Assembly (NCBI GenBank): GCA_904419035.1
Contig: CAJFQL010000001.1
Coordinates: 1-64,000 of the forward strand
Origin: Heritagella caecorum
Lineage (GTDB): Bacteria; Bacillota; Clostridia; Oscillospirales; Acutalibacteraceae
DNA: 64,000 nt
Reading direction: 5' to 3'
Below are positions 1 through 8,572 of the stretch, in pieces (position 1 is the first letter of the stretch; the number at the start of each line of letters is the position of its first letter). Both the position numbers and the translations under genes were made by a program. The notes under the pieces are model-generated. The model was given only the letters and a program-made list of their open reading frames with translations, made no database searches and was not told the origin of the DNA.

Positions 1-250
1 CCCGTAGTTGTCCTCCAGGGTAAACAGGGTGTGCATCAGCCCCACATAGGAGTCTATATCCGGGACAGAGAGGGCATGGGGCGAGACATCCAGTACCTGA
101 GCCTACGGTCTGCTTTTGGATTTCTTTCTCCTGTTTCGTACTGAGCCAGGCGCACATCGGCGGATTTCTCCGGGAAGTCTACGGCCATACCGAGATATTT
201 CAGTGTCATTCATCGCAGCAGACGAAGTGGATTCTCTCACCGATGGCCAT
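1..250 (-). pseudogene. XRE-family HTH regulator, broken and cut by the window edge
   Basis: On the minus strand an ATG at 250 opens MAIGERIHF, then a stop (TGA) follows after 14 codons. Another frame continues with the typical XRE run KYLGMAVDFPEKSADVR and LAQYETGER, and a third piece near the left edge reads GLMHTLFTLEDN. This order matches the short XRE regulators common in clostridial integrative elements. At least two frame changes are needed to join the parts, so the gene is dead. It fits with the broken mobile genes that follow at 523-1276. The identification comes from recognised motifs, not from an alignment. Confidence 0.7.
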
Positions 251-522
251 ACGTTCAACTCCAGTCTATGATTGTCTTTATAGTGAACATAGCATATTTG
301 TTTAAGGAAATCAAGGAAAACTAAATAAATTTATGTAAGTGTATCTTTCTGAAAAGACTTAACTAAGCTAATATGTATTGCATTATAAAGATACAGTATA
401 AAAGCTTAGGATTTATAACATATAAAATGGACCGTCCGATTTCTGGATAGAACGCATCAACCGCAAGCCGCAGTCACGAACAACAGAGAAAGGAAGATAC
501 CTACCGTGGCAGCCAGATTTTT
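251..522. other. AT-rich intergenic stretch in element remnant
   Basis: This stretch is clearly more AT-rich than its surroundings (for example 300-420). No coding frame, terminator or RNA gene is recognisable. It probably held the divergent control region of the lost element, between the XRE fragment and the excisionase-like ORF. Confidence 0.4.
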
Positions 523-756
523 ATGCGCGTCAATGAAGTGACCGAGGAGCTGGGGGGATCCGTGCCCTACGCCTACAAGCTGATTCGTCAGTTGAACGAG
601 AAGTTGGCCAATACCAGGTGCATCACAATTTCCGGGCGGATTGACCGCATGTTCTTCCATGAGAAGTTCTACGGTGCAAGAACCGAAAAAGATGGAAAAG
701 AGGGAGCAATCATGGCAGTGTTTAAGAACAGAACAACGGTACCTGGAAAGTTATAG
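523..756 (+). pseudogene. Excisionase-like DNA-binding protein fused to integrase N-terminus
   Basis: The first ~50 residues (MRVNEVTEELG, then PYAYKLIRQLNEKL and FHEKFYG) resemble the small helix-turn-helix proteins that precede integrases in clostridial conjugative elements. The frame then runs on into MAVFKNRT, the usual beginning of the downstream integrase, and ends at VPGKL. In intact elements these are two separate genes and the integrase is about 400 residues, so nearly all of the recombinase is gone. In a second frame the DNA reads NGTWKVI, the normal next integrase residues, before changing into an ATPase fragment. This is a deletion scar. Confidence 0.65.
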
Positions 757-1276
757 ATGTATCGGAAGCGGCACTCAGTATGCCAGATGAACGAATAAAA
801 AAGCAATTATAGAGGTCAGTACAACGGTGGTAATCCTTGATCCAATTCAGGCGCATGTCGGCGTTGATATCAATATGAACAACGCGAATGAAGCCCGTAA
901 TGTGATGGCACAGCTGGGACGAATCGCAGAAAAATATGACTATGCGGTTTTACTTGTCGGTCATATGAATAAAGGAAGCGGAAATAAATCTTTTACAGGC
1001 AAATATACCGTGTTGACAGATGATTGCGAAAAGCTGACCACCCTTGCAAAACAAAGCGACTTAGCGGTACCCGAAGCAAAGAAATTACGGGAAGAAGACC
1101 AGCATCTCACAAGGCAGATATAGTCATTACAGCCGGAAGTTTTACAGTTAAAAACAGCCATATACGAGCTGGCGGAAAAGTACAGACCGTATCTTGAAGC
1201 GATAAAGGTGGCTCCCAAAGCGGTCAAAAAATTTATAGATGGTAGTCTTGAGCGGTTTAAAAAGCATTCTTTATGA
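735..1276 (+). pseudogene. RepA-like AAA ATPase fragment joined to coiled-coil tail of another element gene
   Basis: From 753 the DNA reads IDVSEAALSMPDERIKK, shifts frame by one base near 805, and continues as VVILDPIQAHVGVDI (Walker B) and LLVGHMNKGSGNKS. This is the core of the AAA_25/RepA-type ATPases of integrative elements. After about 990 the protein changes to a helical charged tail (DDCEKLTTLAKQSDLAVPEA) that runs through an in-frame TAG at 1121-1123 to a final TGA at 1274-1276. The tail resembles the C-terminus of a relaxase or Mob-type protein, but this is only an impression. Two genes have been joined by deletion and then disabled. Confidence 0.6.
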
Positions 1277-1355
1277 GTCGATTCCTGCACCGAAAACACA
1301 GTCCCAATGGAATATCGTCAGATCATCCTATTTCATCAATAGAATAGGCACCACG

Positions 1356-2369
1356 CTATTGATTCGAAGAATCTACCTTGTAATTGTGCGATTTGCGATA
1401 GGCAGTTGGCAGCATCTGTACGACATCCTTAAAGGCTTCCGAAAATTTTCCTTGTGTCCCGTAACCAACTTTGCAGGCAATTTCGGCAATGGTTGCGTCG
1501 CTTTCTCTGAGCAGTTTCATAGCCTCTCGGATGCGATATTCTTTCATATAGGTGGCAATTGGTAAGCCATACACGGCTTTGAACACTTCTTTTAAGGTGG
1601 ATGTATTGATTAAATACTGTTTTGACAGTTCCTCAATAGTAAAGCGTTGATCCAAATGGGTGGTTAACTGATGGTGAATTTCCTTAATCAGTTCGGTTTG
1701 TTGAGAGAAATAGGGGGGTAAGGCTTTTTGACCGGGCTGAAAATCCATGAGGTACAAGAGCAATTCTTGCACTTTAATCTGCAAATAGGGTTTGCGCCGG
1801 GCTTGATTCACGGAAAAAAGGGGAGCAAATATGCGGTCCAATTCTGGACAAGACGAAATCACGATGGGATTCCCTGAGCAAAACGTTTCTTTCATTCTCT
1901 GAAGGTTTAGGCCTGCCTCTTGCAGAATAGTGGGACAATTCTCGGAAAAACAGGGAAAATCCAAACGCAGAGAGAGACCTTGTGCATACCCGAGAGGAAA
2001 CATCATTGCAGAATTGGCACAGCATGTGGCACTGTGCACGATTAAGTCGCCTGTACCTAGGTAAACGGCGATATTTCCCTGCATATTCCATCCCACGCGG
2101 CCGCTATGGCAGTAGAATAACTCTAAAATAGATGACAATGCCTGATGATGAAAGCTCACTTCCGAAGCTAAAAAGGTATTATAAAAAGCTTCGATGCCAG
2201 GATAGACGCCATACGTTTCTATTTGACCCTTTCCCGTCGTTTTTGCCAAGAACTGATCCATCGAAAGAATGGAATTCGGGTTGGAAATCGAATGGTTTAT
2301 CACCGGCAGGTTTCCCATTGGAACATGCTGCAAGAGCTTTTCAATGTCCAATTGTTTGCCTTGTTTCAT
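1356..2369 (-). CDS. AraC-family transcriptional regulator
   Basis: This 337-residue protein is a transcription activator or repressor with a C-terminal double helix-turn-helix DNA-binding domain at about residues 235-330. Segments include FTIEELSKQYLINTSTLKEV (first helix-turn-helix) and IAEIACKVGYGTQGKFSEAF followed by P-T-A-Y-R-K, the AraC signature (YRK replaces the common YR). The N-terminal ~230 residues would be the ligand-sensing part, with unknown ligand. The start ATG overlaps the stop of the upstream ArsR gene (ATGA), and a GAGGAGA-type ribosome site precedes it, so the two regulators are cotranscribed and translationally coupled. A siderophore- or metal-related target would fit the neighbourhood but is inference. 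Confidence 0.85.
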   Translation of the reverse strand: MKQGKQLDIEKLLQHVPMGNLPVINHSISNPNSILSMDQFLAKTTGKGQIETYGVYPGIEAFYNTFLASEVSFHHQALSSILELFYCHSGRVGWNMQGNIAVYLGTGDLIVHSATCCANSAMMFPLGYAQGLSLRLDFPCFSENCPTILQEAGLNLQRMKETFCSGNPIVISSCPELDRIFAPLFSVNQARRKPYLQIKVQELLLYLMDFQPGQKALPPYFSQQTELIKEIHHQLTTHLDQRFTIEELSKQYLINTSTLKEVFKAVYGLPIATYMKEYRIREAMKLLRESDATIAEIACKVGYGTQGKFSEAFKDVVQMLPTAYRKSHNYKVDSSNQ

Positions 2370-2749
2370 GCCAGTTCTCCTCTTTCTTTTTTCGATGGAC
2401 AGGTGATTTCCACAATGTCTTCGATCATATGGTGGAGAAGTTGTGCCTGCTCCGTGGCTGCCGCTGTATAATAAACTTCTTTTCCATCTCGACGGCTGAT
2501 AATCAATCCGGCTGTTTTCAGTTGTTTAAGGTGATGAGATACAGCGGGGCTACTCATATTCACCATGGCAGAAAGATTGATGACACACTCCTCACAATGG
2601 CACAGTAACCAGAAAATGCGGATCCGATTCCCATCACCTAGCTGTTTAAAGACATCGGCTGCTGTTTGAAAATTTTCTACGCTGGGCATGCATTTCAGCT
2701 CTTGTTCAATAGTTTGTCCATGGTTATGCGGTAAAGGTAGAATAGGCAT
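2366..2749 (-). CDS. ArsR/SmtB-family winged-helix repressor, probably metal-responsive
   Basis: A 127-residue winged-helix repressor. The recognition segment reads MSSPAVSHHLKQLKTAGLI and the wing SRRDGKEVYY. The start is set at 2749 because GGAGGGG lies seven bases upstream; the frame is open five codons further. A Cys-rich segment LLCHCEECVINLS sits where CadC/ArsR proteins carry their alpha-3 metal ligands, so thiol coordination of a soft or divalent metal is likely. It overlaps the downstream AraC gene by four bases. The target may be itself and AraC, or the metal ATPase operon starting at 4058, though the dyad there does not match a textbook CzrA/CadC site. Confidence 0.85.
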   Translation of the reverse strand: MPILPLPHNHGQTIEQELKCMPSVENFQTAADVFKQLGDGNRIRIFWLLCHCEECVINLSAMVNMSSPAVSHHLKQLKTAGLIISRRDGKEVYYTAAATEQAQLLHHMIEDIVEITCPSKKERGELA

Positions 2750-2772
2750 CCAACACCCCTCCATTCGAACTA

Positions 2773-2800
2773 ATCATACCACAGAAAGGGAAAGATGCAA
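2773..2800 (-). promoter_or_regulatory. Promoter of the arsR-araC unit
   Basis: On the minus strand TTGCAT (2800-2795) and TATGAT (2778-2773) are separated by 16 bases and lie just upstream of the ArsR start. No clear operator dyad was seen around it. Confidence 0.45.
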
Positions 2801-2925
2801 ATATGTACCGCTGCAAGAACCATGGTTTTCTTATGCCGGACGGCTAGTTGACAGTTTTATGTCGGAATGCTATGATCAAATGCACAGATAACAATCCGTT
2901 ATAAAGGGGCATAGGGGATGGCAAA

Positions 2926-3791
2926 ATGAAAACACACAAGAAAATCGGATTGGTTGTTGAAGGGGGAGGCATGAAATGTGCCTATAATGCAGGCATCCTG
3001 GACGCTTTTCTGGATGAATCCATTACATTTGATTTGTATTGGCGTATCGGGTGGATCAGGAAACCTGGCCTCTTATCTGGCGGGACAGAAAGGGAGAAAT
3101 CTGCGGTTCTTTACGGAACACATTCATTCGCCCGACTATTTTGGATTTAAAAGCCTGTTTAAAACCGGAGATCTGTTTGGTTTGCAATATATATACGGTG
3201 AGCTAGCCCGCGCCGGAGGAAAAGATCCTCTGGATTTTCCGGCTTTTATGAGAAATCCAACAGAGTATGAGGCGGTTGTCACCAATGCTTTGACCGGAAA
3301 ACCGGAATACTTTGGGCGCGACATGATGAAACAAGATGATTACAGGCTGATCATGGCTTCCAGTGCCATCCCTGTTGCTTGTCACCCGGTGAAAATAAAC
3401 GGGATTCCCTATTATGATGGGGGGCTTACCGATGCTATCCCCGTCCGCCGGGCTTTAGAACAGGAATGTGACAAGTTGGTGGTCATTCTCTCAAAGAACC
3501 GGACTTACGTGCGGAAACCCCAAAATATGCGTAACGTATATAGATGGGCTTGCCGCCAATATCCCCATGTGGTAAAAGCAATTGACCGAAGGCATATTGT
3601 GTACAATGCGAACATGAAGGATGTGTTTTCCTTGGAACAGGCGGGCATTGCGTTTGTTTTTGCAGCCAGTGAGCCAATTCATGTCGGCACGTATTCCATG
3701 AAAGAAGAGGCGGAGCAGCATCTGTACCAATTTAGGATTACGGGACTTTTCTTCACAAAGAGAAAAGCTCAGAAGCTTTCTTTCGGATTGA
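2926..3791 (+). pseudogene. Patatin-like phospholipase, two frameshifts
   Basis: The gene begins MKTHKKIGLVVEGGGMKCAY, the oxyanion-hole start of bacterial patatin-like lipid acyl hydrolases. After FDL (ending 3036) one extra base (3037) shifts the frame; the next frame carries the nucleophile elbow IGVSGGSGNLAS and, later, YYDGG with the catalytic Asp. A second extra base near 3734 is needed to reach the natural ending RDFSSQREKLRSFLSD with stop 3789-3791; without it the frame runs on to 3868 with an atypical tail. Both changes are single-base insertions. As read, neither fragment would be active. A sequencing error cannot be excluded for either site. Confidence 0.8.
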
Positions 3792-3922
3792 CAAAACGAC
3801 TTGTGCGTTTTTCTGCATGCTTTTTGTGCCTCGGAGAACAAGTGGCTATGGATCATAACAACTCATGAAAAACAGGGAGGCCGGGACATCACGGATAGCA
3901 AAAAGAGATTTTCAATAATGGA

Positions 3923-3957
3923 AAAAGGCCAGGGACGTGGTGAACTGGCCTTTTTTC
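3923..3957 (+). terminator. Terminator after patatin remnant
   Basis: AAAAAGGCCAG and CTGGCCTTTTTT form an 11-bp stem with a 12-base loop and a T-run. From here to the promoter at 4058 nothing else was recognised in this gene-free stretch of more than 300 bases. Confidence 0.85.
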
Positions 3958-4057
3958 GATAAACCCTTTTATAAGGCGTACACCGTGTTATCCTCTTATG
4001 TGATTTTCCCAAATAGAAGGACTCTTTACCCAAATGGCAGGATCCAAAGGAAAACTA

Positions 4058-4122
4058 TTGACGAAAAAGGTTTTTCTGTATATGATGATATTACGATTAA
4101 ACGATTACTTAATCGTTATATC
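4058..4122 (+). promoter_or_regulatory. Promoter and operator dyad of the HMA/P1B-ATPase operon
   Basis: TTGACG (4058-4063), a 17-base spacer and TATGAT (4081-4086) form a near-consensus promoter. Directly downstream lies a dyad: GATATTACGATTA (4087-4099) and TAATCGTTATATC (4110-4122), 12 of 13 positions symmetrical around a 10-base centre. It covers the expected transcription start, the position of a repressor operator. A metal-responsive repressor such as the ArsR protein at 2366-2749 is a candidate binder by inference. Confidence 0.7.
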
Positions 4123-4155
4123 AAATAAAATCTATCTGGAAGGGAGTTTTTCAAC

Positions 4156-4374
4156 ATGAAAAAAACGTATAAAATCGAAGTGGACTGTGCGAATTGCGCA
4201 AACTTGATGGAAGATGCCGCACGGAAAACCGCTGGGGTGCAAAAGGCCACGGTAAACTTTATGACGCAAAAAATGATTGTCGAATTCGATGAAGGTGTCG
4301 AACCCGTAAGTGTCATGCAGTCTGTGAGAAAAGCCTGCAAAAAGGTGGAATCCGACTGCGAGATTTTCCTGTAA
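4156..4374 (+). CDS. Stand-alone heavy-metal-associated (HMA) domain protein
   Basis: A 72-residue ferredoxin-like metal chaperone. The CxxC pair lies in DCANCANLMEDAA at about residues 10-13, followed by the usual VNFMTQKMIVEF strand. Such domains bind Cu(I), Zn(II) or Cd(II) and pass the metal to P1B ATPases. The ATPase that follows lacks an N-terminal HMA domain, so this protein is probably the detached metal-binding domain of that pump. It is the first gene after the operator-controlled promoter at 4058 and has an AAGGGAG ribosome site. The D before the first Cys argues for Zn/Cd rather than copper, but this is inference. Confidence 0.88.
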   Translation: MKKTYKIEVDCANCANLMEDAARKTAGVQKATVNFMTQKMIVEFDEGVEPVSVMQSVRKACKKVESDCEIFL

Positions 4375-4382
4375 AAGTCAAT

Positions 4383-4421
4383 CTTTTTAAGGGGGCGCCC
4401 ACAAGCTGTTGCCTTAAAAAG
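4383..4421 (+). other. Intercistronic stem-loop
   Basis: CTTTTTAAGG (4383-4392) and CCTTAAAAAG (4412-4421) are perfectly complementary around a 19-base loop, between the HMA gene and the ATPase gene. There is no T-run after it, so it looks more like an RNA processing or stability element that sets the ratio of the two products than a terminator. Confidence 0.5.
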
Positions 4422-4453
4422 CGCTTTAAAAAGAGCCACTGATAGAAAGGACA

Positions 4454-6460
4454 ATGGATATGCAGGAATATATCGTAAATGCTCTACTGATTGTAGTTGC
4501 CCTTTTGGCCGTGATACTTCAACTTATCGGAATGAAACCGTCCGCATGCATGACAAAAAAACAGAAAGTCATGCTATGGCGTATCCTAACCGCTACAGTA
4601 CTGTTGTTCGTGCTACAGATGTTGGGTTCTTCTGTGTTCAAACCGATGGGTGATGCCGGCCGGTGGGTACGCCTGGCTGTTTTTCTGATCGACTACTTCA
4701 TTATTGGCTATGACATTTTGCGCAAGGCCTATAGGGGAATCCGCAATGGCCGGGTTTTTGATGAAAACTTTTTGATGGCAGTGGCTACCCTGGGAGCTTT
4801 GGTGTTGGCCGTATATGAAAATGGCGATTATGTAGAGGCTATCGCCGTAATGCTGTTCTATCAGGTGGGGGAATGGTTCCAGTCCTATGCTGTGGGGAAG
4901 AGCCGGAGGAACATCAGCGATTTGATGGATATCCGCCCGGATTACGCCAACATTGAACAGGACGGAAAACTGGAACAGGTGGACCCGGATGAAGTGAGTA
5001 TTGGCACGGTCATTGTGGTACAGCCGGGTGAAAAAGTCCCGATTGATGGGGTTGTCGTACAGGGTTCTTCTACTTTGAATACGGCAGCCCTTACGGGTGA
5101 GAGTTTGCCCCGCGAAGTTAGTAGCGGCGACGAGATCATCAGCGGCTGTATCAATATGACGGGGTTATTACATATCCGAACAACCAAAGAATTTGGCGAA
5201 AGTACGGTTTCCAAAATCTTGGATTTGGTAGAAAACGCCTCTTCCCGTAAATCAAAGTCGGAAGACTTCATTTCCAGATTTGCCAAAATTTATACCCCGG
5301 CCGTTTGCTATGCGGCATTGGCCCTTGCAATTTTGCCCCCGTTGGTAAGTATGGCCATGAATTTGGGTACAGGGTGGGAAACCTGGATTTACCGGGCTCT
5401 CACCTTCTTGGTCGCAAGCTGCCCCTGTGCGCTCGTTATTTCCATTCCGCTTTCTTTCTTTGCGGGGATTGGCGGAGCCAGCAAAGCCGGGGTTCTCGTA
5501 AAAGGCTCCAATTATTTAGAAACGCTCTCGAAAACCCGCGTCGTTGTTTTTGATAAGACCGGTACGCTGACCCAAGGGGTGTTTGAAGTCGACGGAATCC
5601 ATCACAGTAAGATCGACGAGGCCAAGTTAGTGGAGTATGCCGCTTTAGCGGAAAGTGCCTCCTCGCATCCCATTAGTAAGAGTTTGCAAAAAGCCTATGG
5701 GAAAGAAATCGATCGCAGCCGCGTCACCGATATTCAGGAAATCAGCGGCCACGGTGTGATAGCTAAAGTCGACGGTATCGAAGTAGCGGCCGGGAACGAC
5801 AAACTGATGGATCGTCTGGGGGTACAATATATTTCGTGCCACAGTGTAGGTACGATCATCCACATGGCGATTCACGGCCAGTATGCAGGACATATCGTCA
5901 TTGCGGATGTGGTGAAACCTCATGCCAAACAAGCGATCAAGGCCCTGAAGGCAGCGGGCGTCCGCAAAACCGTAATGCTCACGGGCGATACGAAAAAAGT
6001 GGCCGATCAGGTGGCTGAAAACTTGGGGATCGATCAGGTATATAGTCAATTGCTGCCTGCCGGTAAGGTGGAAAAAGTGGAAGAACTGCTGCGGATGAAA
6101 ACCAGCGCGAACGCCAAGCTGGCCTTTGTTGGCGACGGCATCAACGACGCTCCTGTGCTTGGCCGGGCGGATATTGGAATTGCTATGGGGGCTATGGGAT
6201 CGGATGCTGCGATTGAAGCCGCCGATATTGTGCTGATGGATGACGACCCCATGCAAATTCCTAAAGCGATCAAAATCAGCCGCAAATGCTTGCGCATTGT
6301 TTACCAGAACATTGTTTTTGCTATTGGCATTAAATTGATTTGCCTTGTGCTGGTCGCTTTCGGGATGGCCAACATGTGGCTCGCTGTTTTTGCCGATGTA
6401 GGTGTCATGATTCTGGCTGTTTTAAATGCGATTCGCGCTTTATTTGTGAAAAAGCTTTGA
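4454..6460 (+). CDS. P1B-type Zn/Cd-transporting ATPase without HMA domain
   Basis: A 668-residue membrane ATPase that exports divalent soft metals. The transmembrane CPC motif is at residues 323-325, the phosphorylated Asp at 367 (DKTGT), the SSHPIS histidine-proline motif follows, and the hinge is GDGINDAP. The last helices contain DVGVMILAVLNAIR, the P1B-2 (ZntA/CadA) pattern with conserved Asp. The usual N-terminal CxxC domain is missing and is encoded separately just upstream. The start ATG follows GAAAGGAC. It is the last gene before the terminator at 6578. Zinc or cadmium is the likely substrate; lead or cobalt cannot be excluded. Confidence 0.92.
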   Translation: MDMQEYIVNALLIVVALLAVILQLIGMKPSACMTKKQKVMLWRILTATVLLFVLQMLGSSVFKPMGDAGRWVRLAVFLIDYFIIGYDILRKAYRGIRNGRVFDENFLMAVATLGALVLAVYENGDYVEAIAVMLFYQVGEWFQSYAVGKSRRNISDLMDIRPDYANIEQDGKLEQVDPDEVSIGTVIVVQPGEKVPIDGVVVQGSSTLNTAALTGESLPREVSSGDEIISGCINMTGLLHIRTTKEFGESTVSKILDLVENASSRKSKSEDFISRFAKIYTPAVCYAALALAILPPLVSMAMNLGTGWETWIYRALTFLVASCPCALVISIPLSFFAGIGGASKAGVLVKGSNYLETLSKTRVVVFDKTGTLTQGVFEVDGIHHSKIDEAKLVEYAALAESASSHPISKSLQKAYGKEIDRSRVTDIQEISGHGVIAKVDGIEVAAGNDKLMDRLGVQYISCHSVGTIIHMAIHGQYAGHIVIADVVKPHAKQAIKALKAAGVRKTVMLTGDTKKVADQVAENLGIDQVYSQLLPAGKVEKVEELLRMKTSANAKLAFVGDGINDAPVLGRADIGIAMGAMGSDAAIEAADIVLMDDDPMQIPKAIKISRKCLRIVYQNIVFAIGIKLICLVLVAFGMANMWLAVFADVGVMILAVLNAIRALFVKKL

Positions 6461-6577
6461 TTCTTTGCCGGTTCAGTACCAAAAGGCTGGGCTGGTCAAG
6501 TGTTGGGAGAGAAAGAGAATTCCCTTTCACACTGTGCGGCCAGCAGAAGTAAATCGAAATAGGTACAAATTTTTTTG

Positions 6578-6612
6578 CAGCGTCAAGCCGGTTGGGCTTG
6601 GCGCTGTTTTTT
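6578..6612 (+). terminator. Terminator of the HMA-ATPase operon
   Basis: CAGCGTCAAGCC pairs with GGCTTGGCGCTG (one G-T pair), followed by TTTTTT. Confidence 0.85.
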
Positions 6613-6648
6613 ATTAAATGCCCTGTTTGCAACAGATATTGCATGAAA

Positions 6649-6693
6649 AAAACCGCCGGGGATAAGGGGACAACCCTTACTCCCGGCGGTTTT
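6649..6693. terminator. Bidirectional terminator between convergent genes
   Basis: AAAACCGCCGGG (6649-6660) and CCCGGCGGTTTT (6682-6693) form a perfect 12-bp stem, with a second AAGGG/CCCTT stem inside. It lies between the ATPase gene (plus) and the MFS gene (minus) and can serve both. Confidence 0.85.
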
Positions 6694-6728
6694 CGGTTAG
6701 CGGTCAATAAATAATCGGTTTTATTCCG

Positions 6729-7919
6729 TTACTCTTTTTCCATAGGGGCCGCAATGCTGTGTCTTAATCCGTGGTAGTATTTTTCCACGTGAATCGAATA
6801 GATGATAGCCCCGATGACATAGGCAATGGCCGTTAAAGCAAAGCCCACCGACAGGCCAATGGATTCCTGCATAAATCCCATTAACAGCGAGCCTATGCCA
6901 ATGCCGACGTCGTACGACAGCATATAGCTTGCGTTGGCCACACCACGTTGCGGAGCCGGCGTAGTACCTGTGACAAAGGACTGGAAAAGCGGCTGTAAAA
7001 TCCCATACCCAAGGCCAAAGAAAATCCCGGCAATGAGCAGGTGAATCCCGGTGGTCATAAACAGATAACTGATCATGGTCAGAACCAGAATCACCAGGCT
7101 GACATAAACCAGTACGCGATGGTTGCCGGCGTCAATCATCTTCTGGGTGGACAATTTCGAAGCCAGCATGCCGATGACCAGGAAAATGTAAAAATAGGGC
7201 AGATAATCGGTCAGCCCCTTTTCCTGGGCGAAAATCGACGAATAGGCGATCACGGCGCCATAGGGGATCATCAGGAATATCATGTTGAACATAAAGGGAA
7301 GGGCTGGTTTGTGAATCGAATCTTTGAGCGAAAACTTCTTGCGTTCCACTTTTGGGTAACGGATCCGGCAGCAAGCCACACAGAGAAAGGCCACCACCGT
7401 AATCCCGAACACGGTCATAAAGGACGCTTGGCTGTTCATGTTATTCTGTACCTGAATGCCGACGAACGGTCCTACCGCCATGCCGATGGAAATTGTAAAA
7501 GCAAAACGGCTGATGCCTTCCGTAATTTTTGTGGTAGGCAGCACGTCACCGGCCAGCGTCATGGTAGCGGAACCGCATACGGAATACACGGCGCCCATAT
7601 ACAGACGGATGACAATCAAAGCGGCAAAAATGGGGAACACAATAAACGCCGGAAACGACAGGCAGAACAGGGCCAGAAACACCAGATAAACATGATACCG
7701 GTTGAAGTTATCCAGTAAGTACCCGGCTACCGGACGGAACAGGATGGTAGCCACCGACATAGCGGTCAACACAATGCCGACCCTTGATCCGGTGATGCCA
7801 ATTTCCTGACAATAGACGGGGATAATGGGTATGGAAGCGTAAAAAGCTGCCAGAACCAGCAGGTTCGTAATAAATAGCAGGATAAATTTTCGGTTCCAAA
7901 TCTTTTTTGGTTTTTCCAT
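6729..7919 (-). CDS. MFS efflux transporter
   Basis: A 396-residue major facilitator with about 12 hydrophobic segments and a short positively charged start (MEKPKKIWNRKF). The cytoplasmic loop 2-3 region reads FRPVAGYLLDNFNRYHVY, a variant of the G-x-L-a-D-r-x-G-r motif. Size and pattern fit drug or metabolite exporters of the arabinose-efflux/Bcr type. It is transcribed away from a MarR regulator with a shared control region containing two GTGGCAATTGCCAC-type palindromes, which points to induction by a toxic small molecule. The substrate is unknown. Confidence 0.88.
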   Translation of the reverse strand: MEKPKKIWNRKFILLFITNLLVLAAFYASIPIIPVYCQEIGITGSRVGIVLTAMSVATILFRPVAGYLLDNFNRYHVYLVFLALFCLSFPAFIVFPIFAALIVIRLYMGAVYSVCGSATMTLAGDVLPTTKITEGISRFAFTISIGMAVGPFVGIQVQNNMNSQASFMTVFGITVVAFLCVACCRIRYPKVERKKFSLKDSIHKPALPFMFNMIFLMIPYGAVIAYSSIFAQEKGLTDYLPYFYIFLVIGMLASKLSTQKMIDAGNHRVLVYVSLVILVLTMISYLFMTTGIHLLIAGIFFGLGYGILQPLFQSFVTGTTPAPQRGVANASYMLSYDVGIGIGSLLMGFMQESIGLSVGFALTAIAYVIGAIIYSIHVEKYYHGLRHSIAAPMEKE

Positions 7920-7955
7920 GTAAAGAAAGCTCCTTTGCTGATAGATTGAAATATG

Positions 7956-8040
7956 GTGGCAATTGCCACTATATTAGAATAGCACGGTCTCCTCTCCGCA
8001 TCAATATCTAGTTGCAATTGCCACATAATCGGGGTATAAT
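7956..8040. promoter_or_regulatory. Divergent promoters with two MarR operators
   Basis: Operator 1 is the perfect palindrome GTGGCAATTGCCAC (7956-7969); operator 2 is GTTGCAATTGCCAC (8011-8024), one mismatch, 55 bp centre to centre. The marR promoter is TTGCAA (8012-8017), 17 bases, TATAAT (8035-8040), so its -35 box lies inside operator 2. The MFS promoter on the minus strand is TTGATG (8004-7999), 17 bases, TATTCT (7981-7976), so operator 1 sits at its transcription start. One repressor could therefore silence both genes. Confidence 0.85.
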
Positions 8041-8065
8041 GAAAAAATAGAAGGGGGCTTTCGTT

Positions 8066-8500
8066 ATGTCATACCCAACCGATACGCCGTTTAAATCGAT
8101 ATCCATTTTGTATCGAAAATCCCACATTTGGCTGAACAATGGCTGCGCCGGTTATGACCTTACGGCCGCCCAAGCCGTGGTGATTTTGATTGTGTGCGAT
8201 TTTTCCGTTTTGACACAGGATGACATCACAAAGCGGCTTTCGCTGGATAAAAGTGTGATTGCCAAAACGGTTACCAAGTTGGTCAAAACCGGGTTTCTGG
8301 TGCGCACTACCAACGCAAAGGATAAACGAACGTATGATATTCGTCCTACCCAGAAAGCGATGGATGTGTATCCTTTTATTAAAAAAGAAATTGAAAGCTG
8401 TTTCCAGCGCATGACGCAGCCAATGACCGAAACAGAACGGGAAGAGTTCCGGCGCTTGCTGCTTTTGGCGGCGGAAACCACGCTTTCACAAGAAGACTAA
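8066..8500 (+). CDS. MarR-family transcriptional repressor
   Basis: A 144-residue winged-helix protein. The recognition helix region is TQDDITKRLSLDKSVIAKTV and the wing carries VRTTNAKDKRTYDIRPT, including the typical D-x-R. MarR dimers bind short palindromes and release them on binding phenolic or amphipathic ligands. Its gene is divergent from the MFS exporter and its own promoter overlaps one of the two palindromes at 7956-8024, so it should regulate itself and the exporter. Confidence 0.92.
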   Translation: MSYPTDTPFKSISILYRKSHIWLNNGCAGYDLTAAQAVVILIVCDFSVLTQDDITKRLSLDKSVIAKTVTKLVKTGFLVRTTNAKDKRTYDIRPTQKAMDVYPFIKKEIESCFQRMTQPMTETEREEFRRLLLLAAETTLSQED

Positions 8501-8516
8501 AAAGGAGGCTTTTATT

Positions 8517-8552
8517 ATGCGGTTGCGCTATCACCAAAGTCGAAAAAAATGA
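8517..8552 (+). CDS. Possible 11-residue leader peptide
   Basis: A strong AAAGGAGG precedes ATG and an 11-codon frame, MRLRYHQSRKK, whose TGA overlaps an ATG of the next frame (ATGA at 8549-8552). It may couple translation of the acetyltransferase to the marR transcript. It could equally be the debris of a truncated start. No function is proposed. Confidence 0.35.
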   Translation: MRLRYHQSRKK

Positions 8553-8572
8553 TTCGATTTTGGAGGTATAAG

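Noticed and set aside
3937..4128. 63-codon ORF on the plus strand
   Set aside because: It begins inside a terminator and runs through the promoter and operator of the metal operon; composition is not protein-like.
7041..7718. Long plus-strand ORF opposite the MFS gene
   Set aside because: It is the antisense shadow of the transporter frame; His/Gln-rich and without a ribosome site.
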